A stretch of DNA of 64,000 bases from Archangium lansingense (GCF_026626635.1 NZ_JAPNKA010000001.1:310001-374000); one strand, 5' to 3'; counted from the stretch's first letter, positions 33,655 to 43,722 are shown. Made by a program: numbers and translations. The notes: generated by a model not told the origin, from the letters alone.

Positions 33655-35322
33655 TCAGCCAGTGGCCTGGAGCGGTAGCTCCACGGTGAAGGTCGCGCCG
33701 GCGCCTGGGGCGCTCATCACGCTGACATGGCCGCCCAGTGCCTCGACGATCTGGCGGGTGATGTAGAGGCCCAGGCCGAGGCCGCCGTAGTGGCGGTCGG
33801 ACACGGCGCGTTCGAAGCGGCCGAAGAGGCGCGGGAGGCTCTCGGGGGAGATGCCGATGCCCTCGTCGCGCACCACGAGGCGGGCGCACGTGGTGTCGGC
33901 CGACACCTGCAGACGCACGGGCTTGCCGGCGCCGTACTTGAGGGCGTTGGACAGCAGGTTGGTGACCACCTGCTCCAGCCGCAGCCTGTCCCAGGAGCCC
34001 ACGGCGGGGCCGGAGAGCTCCAGGTGGATGGGGCTGTGAGCCTGGGTGGCGGGTAGCTCGAAGCGAGCGGCCACGTCCTGGACGAGCGCGGTGAGGTCCA
34101 CCTGCTCCAGGTCCAGTCGCAGGCGGCCGGCGTGGATGCGGGTGACATCCAGCAGCTCATTGACGAGCGCGTTGAGGCGGCCGGCGTTGCGGTCGATGTT
34201 CTCCAGCTTGGCCATGAGGGAGGAGGGAGTCTGGCCGGCCTCGCCACGGCGAGCGCTGCGCAAGAGCGACTGCACGTTGAGCTTGAGGGAGGTGGTGGGG
34301 GTGCGCAGCTCGTGGGCGGCGACGGTGAAGAACTCGTCGCGCTGGGCCACGGCCTGGCGGGACTCGCGGAAGAGCAGGACGTTGTCCACGGAGAGGGCCA
34401 CGCGGTCCGCGAGGTCCTCGGCGAAGTGCAGGTCCTCCATTCCGAGGGTGCGCGGGGTGAAGGTGAGGAGGATGAGCGCGCCCAGGGGCCGGCCGCGCGC
34501 GCGCAATGGCACGGCGAGCAGCGAGTGCGGCCCCAGGGCCTCCATGAGGCGCAGGTGCTCGGCGTCGCGGGTGAGGGACTGGAGGAGGGAGGGCGTCAGC
34601 TCGGTGAGCAGCTGGGGGGTATCCTGGGGCAGCATCAGCCCCATCAGGCCGGGCTCGCCGGTGGTCTGGGTGGAGGCACGCCGCAGCACCTCGTCGAGCA
34701 GCGCTTCGTGGACGGGCTCGTTGGCGGCCGTCTCGAGCAGCAGCGGCTGGCCCCGGCTGTCCATCACCTGGAGGACGCAGGCGTCGGCGATCAACGGGAC
34801 GCAGCGGCGGGCCAGCTCATGCAGGGCGCTCTCCACGTCCAGCGAGGCGGTGAGCAGGTGGCTGGCGCCGGCGAGGAAGCCTGTCTCCAGCTCCTCGCGC
34901 TTGCGGCGGGTGATGTCGTTGAACCAGATGGACAGCCCGTCGCCGCGCTTGAGGGCGACGAGGCGGAACCAGCGCTCGCGGTTCGCCAGGGGGAAATACA
35001 CCTCGTCCACGTAGGGCTCGCCGGTCTCCACCACGCGGGCGAAGCGGGTGTGGACGCCCCGGCTGCGCGCATCGGGGAGCAGCTCGACGATGCCCCGGCC
35101 GAGCACGAAGGCCAGGGTCATGCCCATCATCGTCTCGGCGGCCGAGTTGGCGTATTGCCACCGGAAGTCCACCAGCTCGCCCGTGTTGTTGCGCACGGCG
35201 GACACGGCCATGTAGCCATCGGGATGGTCTACCGCGAAGGCCCAGTCATCCACGGGCGAGGGAGTGGGCTCCTCCGGGCACTCCGGACGGATGCTCTTCG
35301 CGGCTCCAAGGAGCTTGGACAT
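33655..35322 (-). CDS. cytoplasmic sensor histidine kinase (PAS-GAF-HK)
   Basis: 555 residues, no membrane segment. PAS ~25-140 (ending WFNDITRRKREE), GAF ~155-320, HisKA with His337 (AAHELRTPTTSL), HATPase (LLSNALKYG, DEGIGISPES, GGLGLGLYITR). First of three kinase genes on this strand, 98 bases before the next. The three have different input domains and do not overlap, so separate promoters are possible. Output partner unknown. Confidence 0.9.
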   Translation of the reverse strand: MSKLLGAAKSIRPECPEEPTPSPVDDWAFAVDHPDGYMAVSAVRNNTGELVDFRWQYANSAAETMMGMTLAFVLGRGIVELLPDARSRGVHTRFARVVETGEPYVDEVYFPLANRERWFRLVALKRGDGLSIWFNDITRRKREELETGFLAGASHLLTASLDVESALHELARRCVPLIADACVLQVMDSRGQPLLLETAANEPVHEALLDEVLRRASTQTTGEPGLMGLMLPQDTPQLLTELTPSLLQSLTRDAEHLRLMEALGPHSLLAVPLRARGRPLGALILLTFTPRTLGMEDLHFAEDLADRVALSVDNVLLFRESRQAVAQRDEFFTVAAHELRTPTTSLKLNVQSLLRSARRGEAGQTPSSLMAKLENIDRNAGRLNALVNELLDVTRIHAGRLRLDLEQVDLTALVQDVAARFELPATQAHSPIHLELSGPAVGSWDRLRLEQVVTNLLSNALKYGAGKPVRLQVSADTTCARLVVRDEGIGISPESLPRLFGRFERAVSDRHYGGLGLGLYITRQIVEALGGHVSVMSAPGAGATFTVELPLQATG

Positions 35323-35412
35323 GGCGCGCGACCTCCTCTGGCGCAGGACCCCCCAGCGCCTGCGTTCCCCGGAATCGTGGAAGAAGGCGCGGGGCGGATC
35401 AAGCCAGGGGGC

Positions 35413-35925
35413 TCACGCGATCTCGAGGACCGTCCACTCGCGTACCTCGCCGGCCAGCGTCACCTCGATGGTGTCGCCCGCACGACGTCCCATCAGCGCG
35501 CGGCCCACGGGGGAGGCGGGGGTGATGACGGAGAGGAAGCCATCGCCGCCGGGGCCGGTGAGCTCGGTGCCGGCGCCTACGGGGAGCAGGAAGAAGGTGC
35601 GCTCGGAGAAGCCCTCCTCGTCCTCGGTGGACACGTCGATGAGGGCGCCGAGGGCGACGGGGCTCTTGCGCGAGAAGCGGGGGACGCCTTCCTGCTGGAA
35701 GTCGGAGAGGGCTTTGATCTCCTCCTGGACGCGGCGAGCGCGCTGGGCCTGGCCGGTGGCGAGGCTGCCGTACTCGATGACGGCGCGGCCATCCTCTTTC
35801 TTCTCGGACTCGGTGGCGAGGGTACGGGCGGCCTCCCGGGCCTCGAGCTCGGCGCGGTGGGCGAGCCGATCGCTCTGGCGCAGCCGATCGGCGAGTTGGT
35901 CGAGGAGGGCGTGTTTGTCCAACAT
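35413..35925 (-). CDS. GreA/GreB-like elongation factor family protein
   Basis: 170 residues. The N-terminal ~75 residues form a helical hairpin-like coil (ALLDQLADRLRQSDRLAH, REAARTLATES) and the C-terminal half is the GreA/B FKBP-like domain (SPVALGALIDVST, VITPASPVGRALMGRRAGDT, IEVTLAGEVREWTVLEI). Gre factors bind the RNA polymerase secondary channel and stimulate transcript cleavage; variants can act as competitors. Whether the acidic coil-tip residues are complete could not be settled, so activity is uncertain. It is divergent from the rhodanese gene. Confidence 0.88.
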   Translation of the reverse strand: MLDKHALLDQLADRLRQSDRLAHRAELEAREAARTLATESEKKEDGRAVIEYGSLATGQAQRARRVQEEIKALSDFQQEGVPRFSRKSPVALGALIDVSTEDEEGFSERTFFLLPVGAGTELTGPGGDGFLSVITPASPVGRALMGRRAGDTIEVTLAGEVREWTVLEIA

Positions 35926-35988
35926 GGTGCGACGGAACTGTAGCGTCCCAGCACGAGGGCTCCAGTTTCCGGCTAAAGTCCGGCGGCC

Positions 35989-36270
35989 ATGACGCCGAAA
36001 GAACTGTCGGAGAAGGCCCGGGAGCTGGTGGGCCAGGGGTGGGTGTTGCTGGATGTGCGGACGCCGGATGAGTTCCGGCAGGGGCACCCGGAGCCGGCGC
36101 GCAACATTCCCGTGCAGGAGCTGCCGCAGCGGGTGGGCGAGGTGGGCCCGCCGGGGACGAAGGTGGTGGTGTACTGCCAGGCGGGAGGGCGTAGCGCGAT
36201 GGCGACGCAGATCCTCCGGGCGCACGGCTTCACGGACATCTTCGATCTGAAGTCCGTGAACTACTGGTAG
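35989..36270 (+). CDS. rhodanese-like domain protein
   Basis: 93 residues, a single rhodanese domain: WVLLDVRTPDEFRQGHPEPA (CH2A-type motif), NIPVQELPQR, and active-site loop YCQAGGRS with Cys ~64. It probably transfers sulfane sulfur or handles persulfides in the cytoplasm. Length is normal for a single-domain GlpE/PspE-type protein. No signal peptide. Confidence 0.92.
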   Translation: MTPKELSEKARELVGQGWVLLDVRTPDEFRQGHPEPARNIPVQELPQRVGEVGPPGTKVVVYCQAGGRSAMATQILRAHGFTDIFDLKSVNYW

Positions 36271-36405
36271 CTCACAGCGGCGGTGCTCGAGCACGACAAG
36301 TGAGGCCACCTCCCGGTTTCCTATCCCTGGTGGGACGGGCTTCATAGGATGCGGCCGAGCTCGTTCGTAGCTCCGGCATCAACATGCTGACTCTGGGGGT
36401 CTCAC

Positions 36406-38397
36406 ATGAATGATTTTCTCAACTCCTTCGGCCGTCTCGTCCTGCTGGGCGCGCTCGGCACGGGGGCAACGGCCAGTGCCCAGGTTTCGACCCTGGTGAA
36501 AGACATTCGCCCGGGCACGACCGGCTCGGCCCCGAGCATCCCGGCCGCTCTGGGCAATGTCTTCGTGGTCGCGGCGGATGATGGCACGTCCGGCACCGAG
36601 CTGTGGGTGAGTGACGGCACGGCCGCCGGCACCTCGCTGCTCAAGGACATCCTGTCCGGTTCGGCGGGGAGCTTCACGGATTCGCCTCAGTTCGTGGTGG
36701 CCGGCTCCAATGCCTTCTTCGTCGCGAACGATGGGACCACTGGCTTCGAGCTGTGGAAGACCGATGGCACGGTCGCTGGCACCACCCTCGTCAAAGACAT
36801 CTTGCCGGGGCCCAACGACTCGTTGCCGATCCTCGGCACGGCGATTGGCAACACCGTGTACTTCTATGCCAACGATGGTGTCACGGGCCTCGAGCTGTGG
36901 AAGAGCGACGGAACTTCCGCCGGCACCACCCTCGTCAAGGACATCCGGACCGGCACCGGCACCGGCCCCCAGGGTCTCATGGTCCGCATTGGTTCCACGC
37001 TCTACTTCTCTGCCTTTGATGCCACGACCGGCGTCGAGCTGTGGAAGAGCGACGGCACCACTGCTGGCACCGTCATCGTCAAGGACATCAACCCGGGCAC
37101 CAACTTCTCGGATCCCCAGTCCCTCGTCGTCGTGGGAGACTCGGTCTACTTCGCCGCTGACGACGGCACCACGGGCTACGAGCTGTGGAAGAGCAACGGC
37201 ACGGATACCGGCACCACCCGCGTCACGGACCTGGCGCCGGGGAGCACGTCGTCGTTCGAGAACGTGGCGCTCTTCGCCGCGGGCAACCGCGTCTACTTCG
37301 TCAGGACCACTGCGGCCGAGGGCGAGGAGCTGTGGGCGAGTGATGGCACGGCGGCCGGCACCGCCCTGGTCAAGGACATCGCCCCGGGGAATGCCTCCTC
37401 CATCCCCACGTCCTTCATGGCCGTGGGCTCGCAGGTCTTCTTCATCGCGGACGACACCTCCAACGGCTCCGAGCTGTGGAAGAGCGATGGCACGGAGGCG
37501 GGCACGGTGATGGTGAAGGACATCCAGCCCCGCCTGGGCGGGGGCATGTCCACGGGGCGGTTGCTGAATGCCTTCGACGGCAAGCTGTTCTTCACCGCGG
37601 ATGATGGCGTGAGCGGGCCCGAGCTGTGGAAGACGGATGGCACCGAGAGCGGCACGTCGCTGGTGGAGGACCTGCGGCCGGGCAGCCCCGGCTCCGAGCC
37701 GCAGTGGGCCAGCCGGTTCGGCACGTCCATTCTCGTCGCTGAGGCGGACGCGGCGGCGGGCAACGAGATCCGGCTGCTCCAGTCCTCGGCCCTGGATACC
37801 TCGCTGCCCGTGGTCGTCGCGACGCTGACGGGCACCCTGGCCGCCAATGGCTTCTACACCACCGACGTGGGGGTGAGCTGGTCCGTGGCCGATGCCGACT
37901 CCCCCATTACCAGCTCGACGGGCTGCGATGCGACGACTGTCACCACCGACAGCACGGGAGTGACCCTCACGTGCGTCGCCACCTCGGGAGGCGGTACGAG
38001 GAGCGAGAGCGTGACCATCAAGCGGGATGCGACGGCTCCGGCGCCCACCTGCCCTGCCAACCAGAGCGCCACCGCTACCGACTCGCGCGGCGCCAGCGTG
38101 ACCTATCCGGCCGCTACCGCGACGGATGCCATCGACCCCGCGCCGGCCATCACCTACAGCCAGGCGTCCGGCAGTACGTTCCCGGTGGGCACCACCACTG
38201 TTACCACCACCGCGCGCGATGCCTCCGGCAACTCCGCCACCTGCACCTTCACCGTCACTGTGAGCAATGGTGGAACGCCCAACCCGAACGAACCGGGTTG
38301 TGGCTGCGGCGCGAGCCCTGCCTCGTCGGGCTCCGTGTGGGCCCTGCTGGCGCTGCTGTCGCTGGTGGCCACGCAGAAGGCGCGCCGCTCCGTCTAG
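36406..38397 (+). CDS. ELWxxDGT-repeat protein with HYR and MYXO-CTERM
   Basis: 663 residues. After an N-terminal signal (ends ~TASAQ) come eight ELWxxDGTxxGT units (first ELWVSDGTAAGT, last ELWKTDGTESGT), about 50 residues apart and probably a beta-propeller. Then an extra Cys-containing domain, a HYR domain (TCPANQSATATDSRGA to TFTVTVSNG), and a C-terminal sorting tail PGCGCGASPASSGSVW, hydrophobic segment, ARRSV, the MYXO-CTERM signal processed by myxosortase in myxobacteria. It is likely a lipid-anchored or surface protein with an adhesion or binding role (inference). A terminator follows. Confidence 0.92.
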   Translation: MNDFLNSFGRLVLLGALGTGATASAQVSTLVKDIRPGTTGSAPSIPAALGNVFVVAADDGTSGTELWVSDGTAAGTSLLKDILSGSAGSFTDSPQFVVAGSNAFFVANDGTTGFELWKTDGTVAGTTLVKDILPGPNDSLPILGTAIGNTVYFYANDGVTGLELWKSDGTSAGTTLVKDIRTGTGTGPQGLMVRIGSTLYFSAFDATTGVELWKSDGTTAGTVIVKDINPGTNFSDPQSLVVVGDSVYFAADDGTTGYELWKSNGTDTGTTRVTDLAPGSTSSFENVALFAAGNRVYFVRTTAAEGEELWASDGTAAGTALVKDIAPGNASSIPTSFMAVGSQVFFIADDTSNGSELWKSDGTEAGTVMVKDIQPRLGGGMSTGRLLNAFDGKLFFTADDGVSGPELWKTDGTESGTSLVEDLRPGSPGSEPQWASRFGTSILVAEADAAAGNEIRLLQSSALDTSLPVVVATLTGTLAANGFYTTDVGVSWSVADADSPITSSTGCDATTVTTDSTGVTLTCVATSGGGTRSESVTIKRDATAPAPTCPANQSATATDSRGASVTYPAATATDAIDPAPAITYSQASGSTFPVGTTTVTTTARDASGNSATCTFTVTVSNGGTPNPNEPGCGCGASPASSGSVWALLALLSLVATQKARRSV

Positions 38398-38418
38398 GCG
38401 TCGCACCCACGCAGAATG

Positions 38419-38456
38419 AAGCCCGGTCGGGTTCGCCCCTGCCGGGCTTTTCTTTT
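38419..38456 (+). terminator. rho-independent terminator
   Basis: AAGCCCGG pairs with CCGGGCTT across a ~15-base loop, followed by TTTCTTTT. It lies 22 bases past the ELWxxDGT gene stop. Confidence 0.8.
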
Positions 38457-38482
38457 GGGCGAGTGGGCCTCGTGCCTGCGGC

Positions 38483-38815
38483 TCACTGACAGCAGGTGAT
38501 GTCGGCGTACCGGTAGTAGCCCGGGGTGGAGCAGGCGTCGTGCGTGGTGACGGCGGAGCCGTAGTAGCCCGAGGGGCAATAGGAAGCGGTGTTCATCTTC
38601 CAGTAGTCGCGCGTCTGGCAGGTAGGCTGGGGATCCTGGTTGTAGAGGGTGATGCAGGCCATCGCTTGGATCGTGCCCGGGCCCTCCTCTCGGGGCGGCG
38701 CGGACTGGGCCTGCTCCGACCGGGACGCAGCCGGCTCCGCGCCGGCCAGCTCGCTCTCGCCGCAACCGGCGAGCAGCAGGGAGACCACTGCGAGAACACG
38801 GAGCGACTTCGTCAT
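38483..38815 (-). CDS. small Cys-containing lipoprotein
   Basis: 110 residues with a lipoprotein signal (LLLAGC, Cys18), an Ala/Glu/Pro linker, and a ~60-residue C-terminal module with paired cysteines and tyrosines (ACITLYNQ, TCQTRDYW, YCPSGYYGS, DACSTPGYYRY, ITCCQ). AGGAGG precedes the ATG. The Cys/Tyr pattern suggests a disulfide-rich surface domain, not a known enzyme. It converges with the preceding gene. Confidence 0.8.
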   Translation of the reverse strand: MTKSLRVLAVVSLLLAGCGESELAGAEPAASRSEQAQSAPPREEGPGTIQAMACITLYNQDPQPTCQTRDYWKMNTASYCPSGYYGSAVTTHDACSTPGYYRYADITCCQ

Positions 38816-38939
38816 GTCCTGCCTCCTGGTGAGTCCTCTCGGATCAGCCGTGAGGACTCCAGGATAGCATGGAAATCATGAATTGAGTGCTGTTCGTGGG
38901 CCCCGTCCCACCCTGCGGGCTCCACGAGGAGGAGGGCCC

Positions 38940-40217
38940 TCAGGACAGGGCCGGCTCGGTGGACGGCTTGGGAGCGGCGGGCTGCTCGCGGATGCCGGTG
39001 AGGACGAGGAGCGCCGCGGCGACGAGCGCGCCCAGCATCACGTGGAAGCCGGTCGAGTAGTCATTGTTGTTCCACGCGATGACCTTGCCGATGAGGATGT
39101 TGGTGATGAACCCGCCAATCTGGCCGCCGGTGTTGATGAAGCCCGCGCCCGAGCCCATCAGCTTGGGGGGCACGAGAATCATCGGCAGGGCCCAGAAGGC
39201 GCCGGCGGCCATGAAGAGCAGGAAGCCGGCGATGCACTGAGCCACCATGTACAGGACGGGGTCGTTGATCTGCGTGAACAGGTAGAGGCAGACGCCGCCG
39301 ATGGCCTGGCAGCCGAACACCAGGTACTTGCGCCGGCCGCGGAACCAGCGGTCCGACACGTAACCGGCCAGCACGCAGCCGATGCCGCCGAAGAAGAACG
39401 GGAGCGCCCCGACGAGACCGGTCTTCGTCAGCGAGAGCTTCTTCACCTCGAGCAGGTACGTGGGCAGCCAGTTGAGCCAGCCGTACATCGTCAGGTTGTA
39501 GATGAGGGCGACGAAGAAGAGCACCCAGATGGAGGGCGAGCTGAGCAACTCGCCGAAGCTGGCCTTCTCCAGTGTCTGCTCCGAGTTGGCGGCCTCGGAG
39601 CGGCTGTCGCGCTCGAACTCCGCGCGCTCCTCGGGCGAGACCTTCGGGCTGTCTTGGATGGAGTTGGTGATGTAGAGCCAGGCCACCAGCACGCAGACCA
39701 CCCCGGCACCACCGAGGGCATAGAAGCTCGCGCGCCACCCGAGGATGGGCAGGAGCGAGGCGAGCAGCAGCGAGGAGATGGCGGGCCCGAAGGCCACGGA
39801 CGAGAGGATGACCGAGTTGGCGGTGCTGCGGTTCTTCTTCGTGTACCAGTTGCTGATGACCTTCCAGACGGCGGCCGGGAAGATGCCCTCACCGATGCCG
39901 AAGAGGAAGCGCACCGCCAGCATGCTGACGAGCCCTCCGACCACGCCGGTGAGTGCGGTGAACACGGACCACCAGGCCAGCGCGGCGAGGATGACCTTCC
40001 GGGGACCGATGCGGTCGGCGAGCATTCCTCCGGGAACCTGGAAGAGCGAGTACCCCAGGAAGAAGGCGCTGAGGATCCATCCAATCTGCTCGGGGCCGAC
40101 CTTGAGCTCATCGCGGATGAACGGGATGGTCATGTTGATGGCCATCCGGTCCAGCCAGGCCACGAGGTAGCACAGGAGCACCGCGAGCCCGACCTTGTAG
40201 CTGGTCTTGAAAGTCAT
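38940..40217 (-). CDS. MFS transporter (anion:cation symporter-like)
   Basis: 425 residues, 12 hydrophobic helices. The MFS motif is in GGMLADRIGPRKVIL after the second helix, with a WLDRMAINMTIPFI start and a FGIGEGIFPAAVWKVISNWY segment, typical of the ACS family (hexuronate, galactonate, phthalate or similar organic anions). A charged loop joins the two halves. The start was set at the MTFKTSYK Met; upstream in-frame residues do not fit an MFS N-terminus. Substrate unknown; no metabolic genes are adjacent. Confidence 0.9.
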   Translation of the reverse strand: MTFKTSYKVGLAVLLCYLVAWLDRMAINMTIPFIRDELKVGPEQIGWILSAFFLGYSLFQVPGGMLADRIGPRKVILAALAWWSVFTALTGVVGGLVSMLAVRFLFGIGEGIFPAAVWKVISNWYTKKNRSTANSVILSSVAFGPAISSLLLASLLPILGWRASFYALGGAGVVCVLVAWLYITNSIQDSPKVSPEERAEFERDSRSEAANSEQTLEKASFGELLSSPSIWVLFFVALIYNLTMYGWLNWLPTYLLEVKKLSLTKTGLVGALPFFFGGIGCVLAGYVSDRWFRGRRKYLVFGCQAIGGVCLYLFTQINDPVLYMVAQCIAGFLLFMAAGAFWALPMILVPPKLMGSGAGFINTGGQIGGFITNILIGKVIAWNNNDYSTGFHVMLGALVAAALLVLTGIREQPAAPKPSTEPALS

Positions 40218-40281
40218 GGGTCGGGAGCATACTTGCGAGGATGCTCCGCCCACTAGCGACCGGACTTCCGGTGCCGGACTG

Positions 40282-41202
40282 CTACTCCCGGTGCGGACCG
40301 CGCAGGAACTCCTTCACATCGTGGACGAAGCGCTGGGGCTGCTCGACGTGGGGGGCATGGCCGGTCTCGGTGTAGAGCGCGAGGGTGGCGCGGGGCAGGG
40401 CCTGGGCGAGGGCCTGCTGCTCGGCGACGGAGAAGAAGCCATCGCGATCCCCTCCGACGACGAGGGTGGGGACGGAGAGGGTGCCGAGGCGCGCGGCGTG
40501 GTCCTCGGCGATGAGGCCATCGAGGGAGGCCTTCCAGACACGAGCGGGGACCTTGAGACTCTCGGAGACGGCGGTGTCGAGGAAGGAGGGAGGGATGGGG
40601 CGGTAGAAGGTGCCGGCCTGGAAGTCGCGGACGAAGGCGGGGTCGATGGGATCCGAGAGGGTGTCCACGTAGGACTTCAGCTCGGCGGCGACGGCGTTGC
40701 CGTGGACGGTGGGGGCCGAGCCGATGAGGACGAGGGCCTCGACGCGCTGAGGGTGTTCGAGGGCGACCTGCTGGGCGATGAAGCTGCCCATGGAGTGGCC
40801 GACGAGGACGGCGCGCTGGATGCCCTGGGAGTCGAGGAAGGCGACGACATCGGAGGCGAAGTCGGATTGAGAGTAGCAGCACTCGGGGCGGGAGGAGTCG
40901 CCATGGCCGCGCTGGTCGAGCGCGTAGACGTGGAAGCTCCTGGGGAGGAGGGGCAGGACGCGCTCGAAGGAGAGATACGAGTCGGTGTAGCCGTGGAGGA
41001 GGACGAGGACGGGGCCGTCCTTGCGACCCTGCTCGACGTAGTGCATGCGGACGCCGGTGGAGAGCTGGACGGAGGCCTTGCGGAAGGAGGCGGACGCGGA
41101 GGCGAGGGCCTGGGCGTCCGAGGTGGAGGGGGCCTGGCTGGCGTGGGCGGTGCAGGCGCTGAGGGAGGAGGCGGCGAGCAGCAGAGCGACGTGAAGCTTC
41201 AT
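40282..41202 (-). CDS. alpha/beta hydrolase lipoprotein
   Basis: 306 residues with lipobox SLSAC (Cys17) after the signal, a Ser/Ala linker, then an alpha/beta hydrolase fold: LLHGYTDSYLSF (oxyanion), GHSMGS nucleophile elbow, VVGGDRDGF (acid) and TGHAPHVEQP (His). It would sit in the outer membrane or periplasm. The family covers esterases, haloperoxidases and epoxide hydrolases; no subtype can be fixed. It starts 64 bases from the MFS gene end and could be co-transcribed with it. Confidence 0.88.
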   Translation of the reverse strand: MKLHVALLLAASSLSACTAHASQAPSTSDAQALASASASFRKASVQLSTGVRMHYVEQGRKDGPVLVLLHGYTDSYLSFERVLPLLPRSFHVYALDQRGHGDSSRPECCYSQSDFASDVVAFLDSQGIQRAVLVGHSMGSFIAQQVALEHPQRVEALVLIGSAPTVHGNAVAAELKSYVDTLSDPIDPAFVRDFQAGTFYRPIPPSFLDTAVSESLKVPARVWKASLDGLIAEDHAARLGTLSVPTLVVGGDRDGFFSVAEQQALAQALPRATLALYTETGHAPHVEQPQRFVHDVKEFLRGPHRE

Positions 41203-41316
41203 GGAGAAACTCCGGGCCAGAGGGTGCGAAGCGGGCGGAAGCTAACGAAGGCCCCTGACACCCACTGCAGACACCCTCTGCACCCGCGAGCCCATTCCTA
41301 ATCCCTCCCTCCATCC

Positions 41317-41357
41317 CTCCCTCGCCCTCCGGGAGAGGGTCGGGGTGAGGGTATCCG
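41317..41357. repeat. REP-like element copy 4
   Basis: CCTCCCTCGCCCTCCGGGAG followed by AGGGTCGGGGTGAGGGTATC, the same orientation as copy 1. It lies between the divergent hydrolase and oxidoreductase genes. Confidence 0.8.
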
Positions 41358-41449
41358 GACCCCGAAATCCTCCCTGTGTAACCTTTCCGAGCCCCCCGTC
41401 GTGGTCCCTGTGAGCGCGAGAAAGAGCGGCTCGTAAAAGGGAGCGGACC

Positions 41450-42736
41450 ATGAAGAAGAAGACGGACGTGGTGGTGGTGGGTGGAGGGCTGGGGGGACTG
41501 GCGGTGGCGGTGATGCTGGCGCGAGGGGGGAGGAAGGTGACGCTGTTGGAGAAGTCGAGGCATCTCGGGGGCCGGGCGCACACGACGGAGGTGGAGGGCT
41601 ACCGCTTCAACCTGGGGCCGCACGCGCTGTACCTGGGGGGAGCGGCGGTGCGGGTGTTGGAATCGCTGGCGGTGCCAATGCAGGGAGGCTGCCCACGAGG
41701 AGAGGGCAGCTTCGCGCTGAAGAATGGCCACCTGCACTCGATGCCTGCGGGAGCGGTGTCACTGCTGATGACGGACCTGCTGGGAGCGGCGGGCAAGCTG
41801 GAGTTTGGGCGGGTGATGACGGGGCTGTCGCGGGTGGACGCGGAGAGGCTGGAGGGCCGGAGCCTGCGCGAGTGGCTGGACGAGCACGTGACGAGGGCGG
41901 AGGTGCGCGAGGTGGTGGCGGCCTTCTTCCGGGTGTCGACGTACTGCGCGGACGCCAACGCATTGGCGGCGGACGTAGCGGTGGCTCAGTTCCAGCTGGC
42001 GAGGAAGGGAGTCCGCTATCTCGACGGGGGCTGGAGCGAGCTGGTGAAGGCGCTGGCGGGGAAGGCGAAGGAAGCAGGGGTGGAGGTGGTGGGCTCGGCG
42101 AGGGTGGAGTCAGTGGTGCGGGAAGAGGGGGCGACGCAGGCCCGAGTGCGAGGCGTGCAGCTGGCGGACGGAACGGAATACGAAGCGGAGGCGGTGGTGG
42201 TGACGGGGGCGCCGAGGGACGTGTCGGCGCTGCTGCCGGGGGACGAGGTGGTCGCGGGGTGGGAGGCGGAGGTGAAGCCGGTGAAGGCGGCGTCGCTGGA
42301 GGTGGGGCTGTCGAAGCTGCCGAGGCCGAGGGCGCTGTTCGCCTTGGGGGTGGACAGGCCGTGGTACGCGTCGGTGCACTCAGCGTGGGCGAAGTTGGCG
42401 CCGGAGGGAGGGGCGATGGTGCACGTGGCGAAGTACCTGGGAGGGGGAGAGACGGAGGCGAGCGAGGGAGAGCTGGAAGGGGTGCTGGACGTGCTGCAGC
42501 CGGGGTGGAGGGAGCACGTGGTGACGAAGCGCTTCCTGCCGGGGCTGACGGTGATGAACGCGCTGCCGACGAAGAGCCTCGAGCGGAGGCCAGGGCCTCG
42601 AGTGGAGCACGTGCGAGGGCTGTACGTGGTGGGGGACTGGGTGGGGAGCGAGGGGCTGCTGGCGGACGCGACGCTGGCGAGCGCGGAGACGGTGTGGAGG
42701 CTGCTGAGCACGGAGGCGGGAGCGCGAGCGGCATGA
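41450..42736 (+). CDS. FAD-dependent oxidoreductase, phytoene desaturase/amine oxidase type
   Basis: 428 residues. FAD-binding signature [16 protein letters not shown] near the N-terminus, then [14 protein letters not shown] (second dinucleotide motif) and C-terminal [20 protein letters not shown] (FAD-binding end). Similar to carotenoid desaturase-like and NAD(P)-binding amine-oxidase proteins. The stop overlaps the next gene's start (ATGA), so it is tied in translation to an ECF41-type sigma factor; ECF41 sigmas are commonly encoded beside oxidoreductases. Substrate unknown. Confidence 0.88.
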   Translation: MKKKTDVVVVGGGLGGLAVAVMLARGGRKVTLLEKSRHLGGRAHTTEVEGYRFNLGPHALYLGGAAVRVLESLAVPMQGGCPRGEGSFALKNGHLHSMPAGAVSLLMTDLLGAAGKLEFGRVMTGLSRVDAERLEGRSLREWLDEHVTRAEVREVVAAFFRVSTYCADANALAADVAVAQFQLARKGVRYLDGGWSELVKALAGKAKEAGVEVVGSARVESVVREEGATQARVRGVQLADGTEYEAEAVVVTGAPRDVSALLPGDEVVAGWEAEVKPVKAASLEVGLSKLPRPRALFALGVDRPWYASVHSAWAKLAPEGGAMVHVAKYLGGGETEASEGELEGVLDVLQPGWREHVVTKRFLPGLTVMNALPTKSLERRPGPRVEHVRGLYVVGDWVGSEGLLADATLASAETVWRLLSTEAGARAA

Positions 42737-43695
42737 AGCAGACGGCACACGAGGCGCTGGAGAGGGCGGCGCGGGAGCACGACAAGTTCCTGTGGGGGCT
42801 GTGCTACCGGATGACGGGGGTGGCGGCGGACGCGGACGAGCTGGTGCAGGAGACGTACGCGCGGGCGCTGACGTCACCGCCGGGGAGGCTGGAGGAGGTG
42901 CGCCCGTGGCTGACGCGAGTGGCGGTGAACCTGGCGAGGGACCGGCTGAGGAGGAGGAAGCGGGAGGGGTACGTAGGCCCGTGGCTGCCGTCGCCGGTGG
43001 AGACGGGGGAGGAGGCGGTGCCGTCGGTGGAGGCGGAGCTGCCGGGAGGAGGGACGACGGAGGGGCGCTACGAGCTGTTGGAGAGCGTGTCGTTCGCGTT
43101 CCTGCTGGCGCTGGAGGCGCTGACGCCGAGGCAGCGGGCGGTGCTGCTGTTGAGGGACGTGTTCGACTACTCGGGGATGGAGGTAGGGGAGTGCCTGGGG
43201 ATGAGCGAGACGAACGTCAAGGTGACGCACCACCGGGCGAGACAGGCGATGGAGAAGTACGACCGGGCGAGGTGCGTGCCGACGAGGGCGTTGCAGGAGC
43301 GGACGCGGGAGGCGCTGCTGGGCTTTCTGGGAGCGCTGGCGTCTGGGGACGTGGAGGCGGCGGAGGCGTTGCTAGCGGAGCCGGTGAAGGCGCTGACGGA
43401 CGGGGGAGGGGAGACGTACGCGGCGCGGGTGCCGGTGGTGGGGCTGAAGAGGGTGTCGCTCTTCTACCGGCGGGTGCAGGAGATGCGAGGCACGCCGGAC
43501 GTAGTAGAGCTGCGGACGCTCAACGGCCTGCCAGCGGTGGTGGCCAGCTGGAACAACAGCTCACCGGGGGCGGCCGCGAGGGTGGTCATCCGGGTGGAGC
43601 TCGACGAGGCGGGAAGAATCACCGAGGTGCACTCGGTGCAGGCGAGCCGCAAGCTGGCGGGCCTGCGCCCCTCACCTCCGGCAGACCAAAACTAA
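42733..43695 (+). CDS. ECF41-type sigma-70 family sigma factor
   Basis: 320 residues. Sigma region 2 ([29 protein letters not shown]), a linker containing WLPSP, and region 4 ([24 protein letters not shown]-like [16 protein letters not shown]). A ~110-residue C-terminal SnoaL-like domain has [14 protein letters not shown]. Both WLPxP and DGGG match the motifs conserved in the ECF41 group, where the C-terminal domain controls activity in place of an anti-sigma factor. The usual Lys after DGGG is Glu here. Coupled (ATGA) to the oxidoreductase gene upstream. Confidence 0.88.
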   Translation: MKQTAHEALERAAREHDKFLWGLCYRMTGVAADADELVQETYARALTSPPGRLEEVRPWLTRVAVNLARDRLRRRKREGYVGPWLPSPVETGEEAVPSVEAELPGGGTTEGRYELLESVSFAFLLALEALTPRQRAVLLLRDVFDYSGMEVGECLGMSETNVKVTHHRARQAMEKYDRARCVPTRALQERTREALLGFLGALASGDVEAAEALLAEPVKALTDGGGETYAARVPVVGLKRVSLFYRRVQEMRGTPDVVELRTLNGLPAVVASWNNSSPGAAARVVIRVELDEAGRITEVHSVQASRKLAGLRPSPPADQN

Positions 43696-43722
43696 GAACT
43701 CGGCGTCTCAAACCGAGCACCA

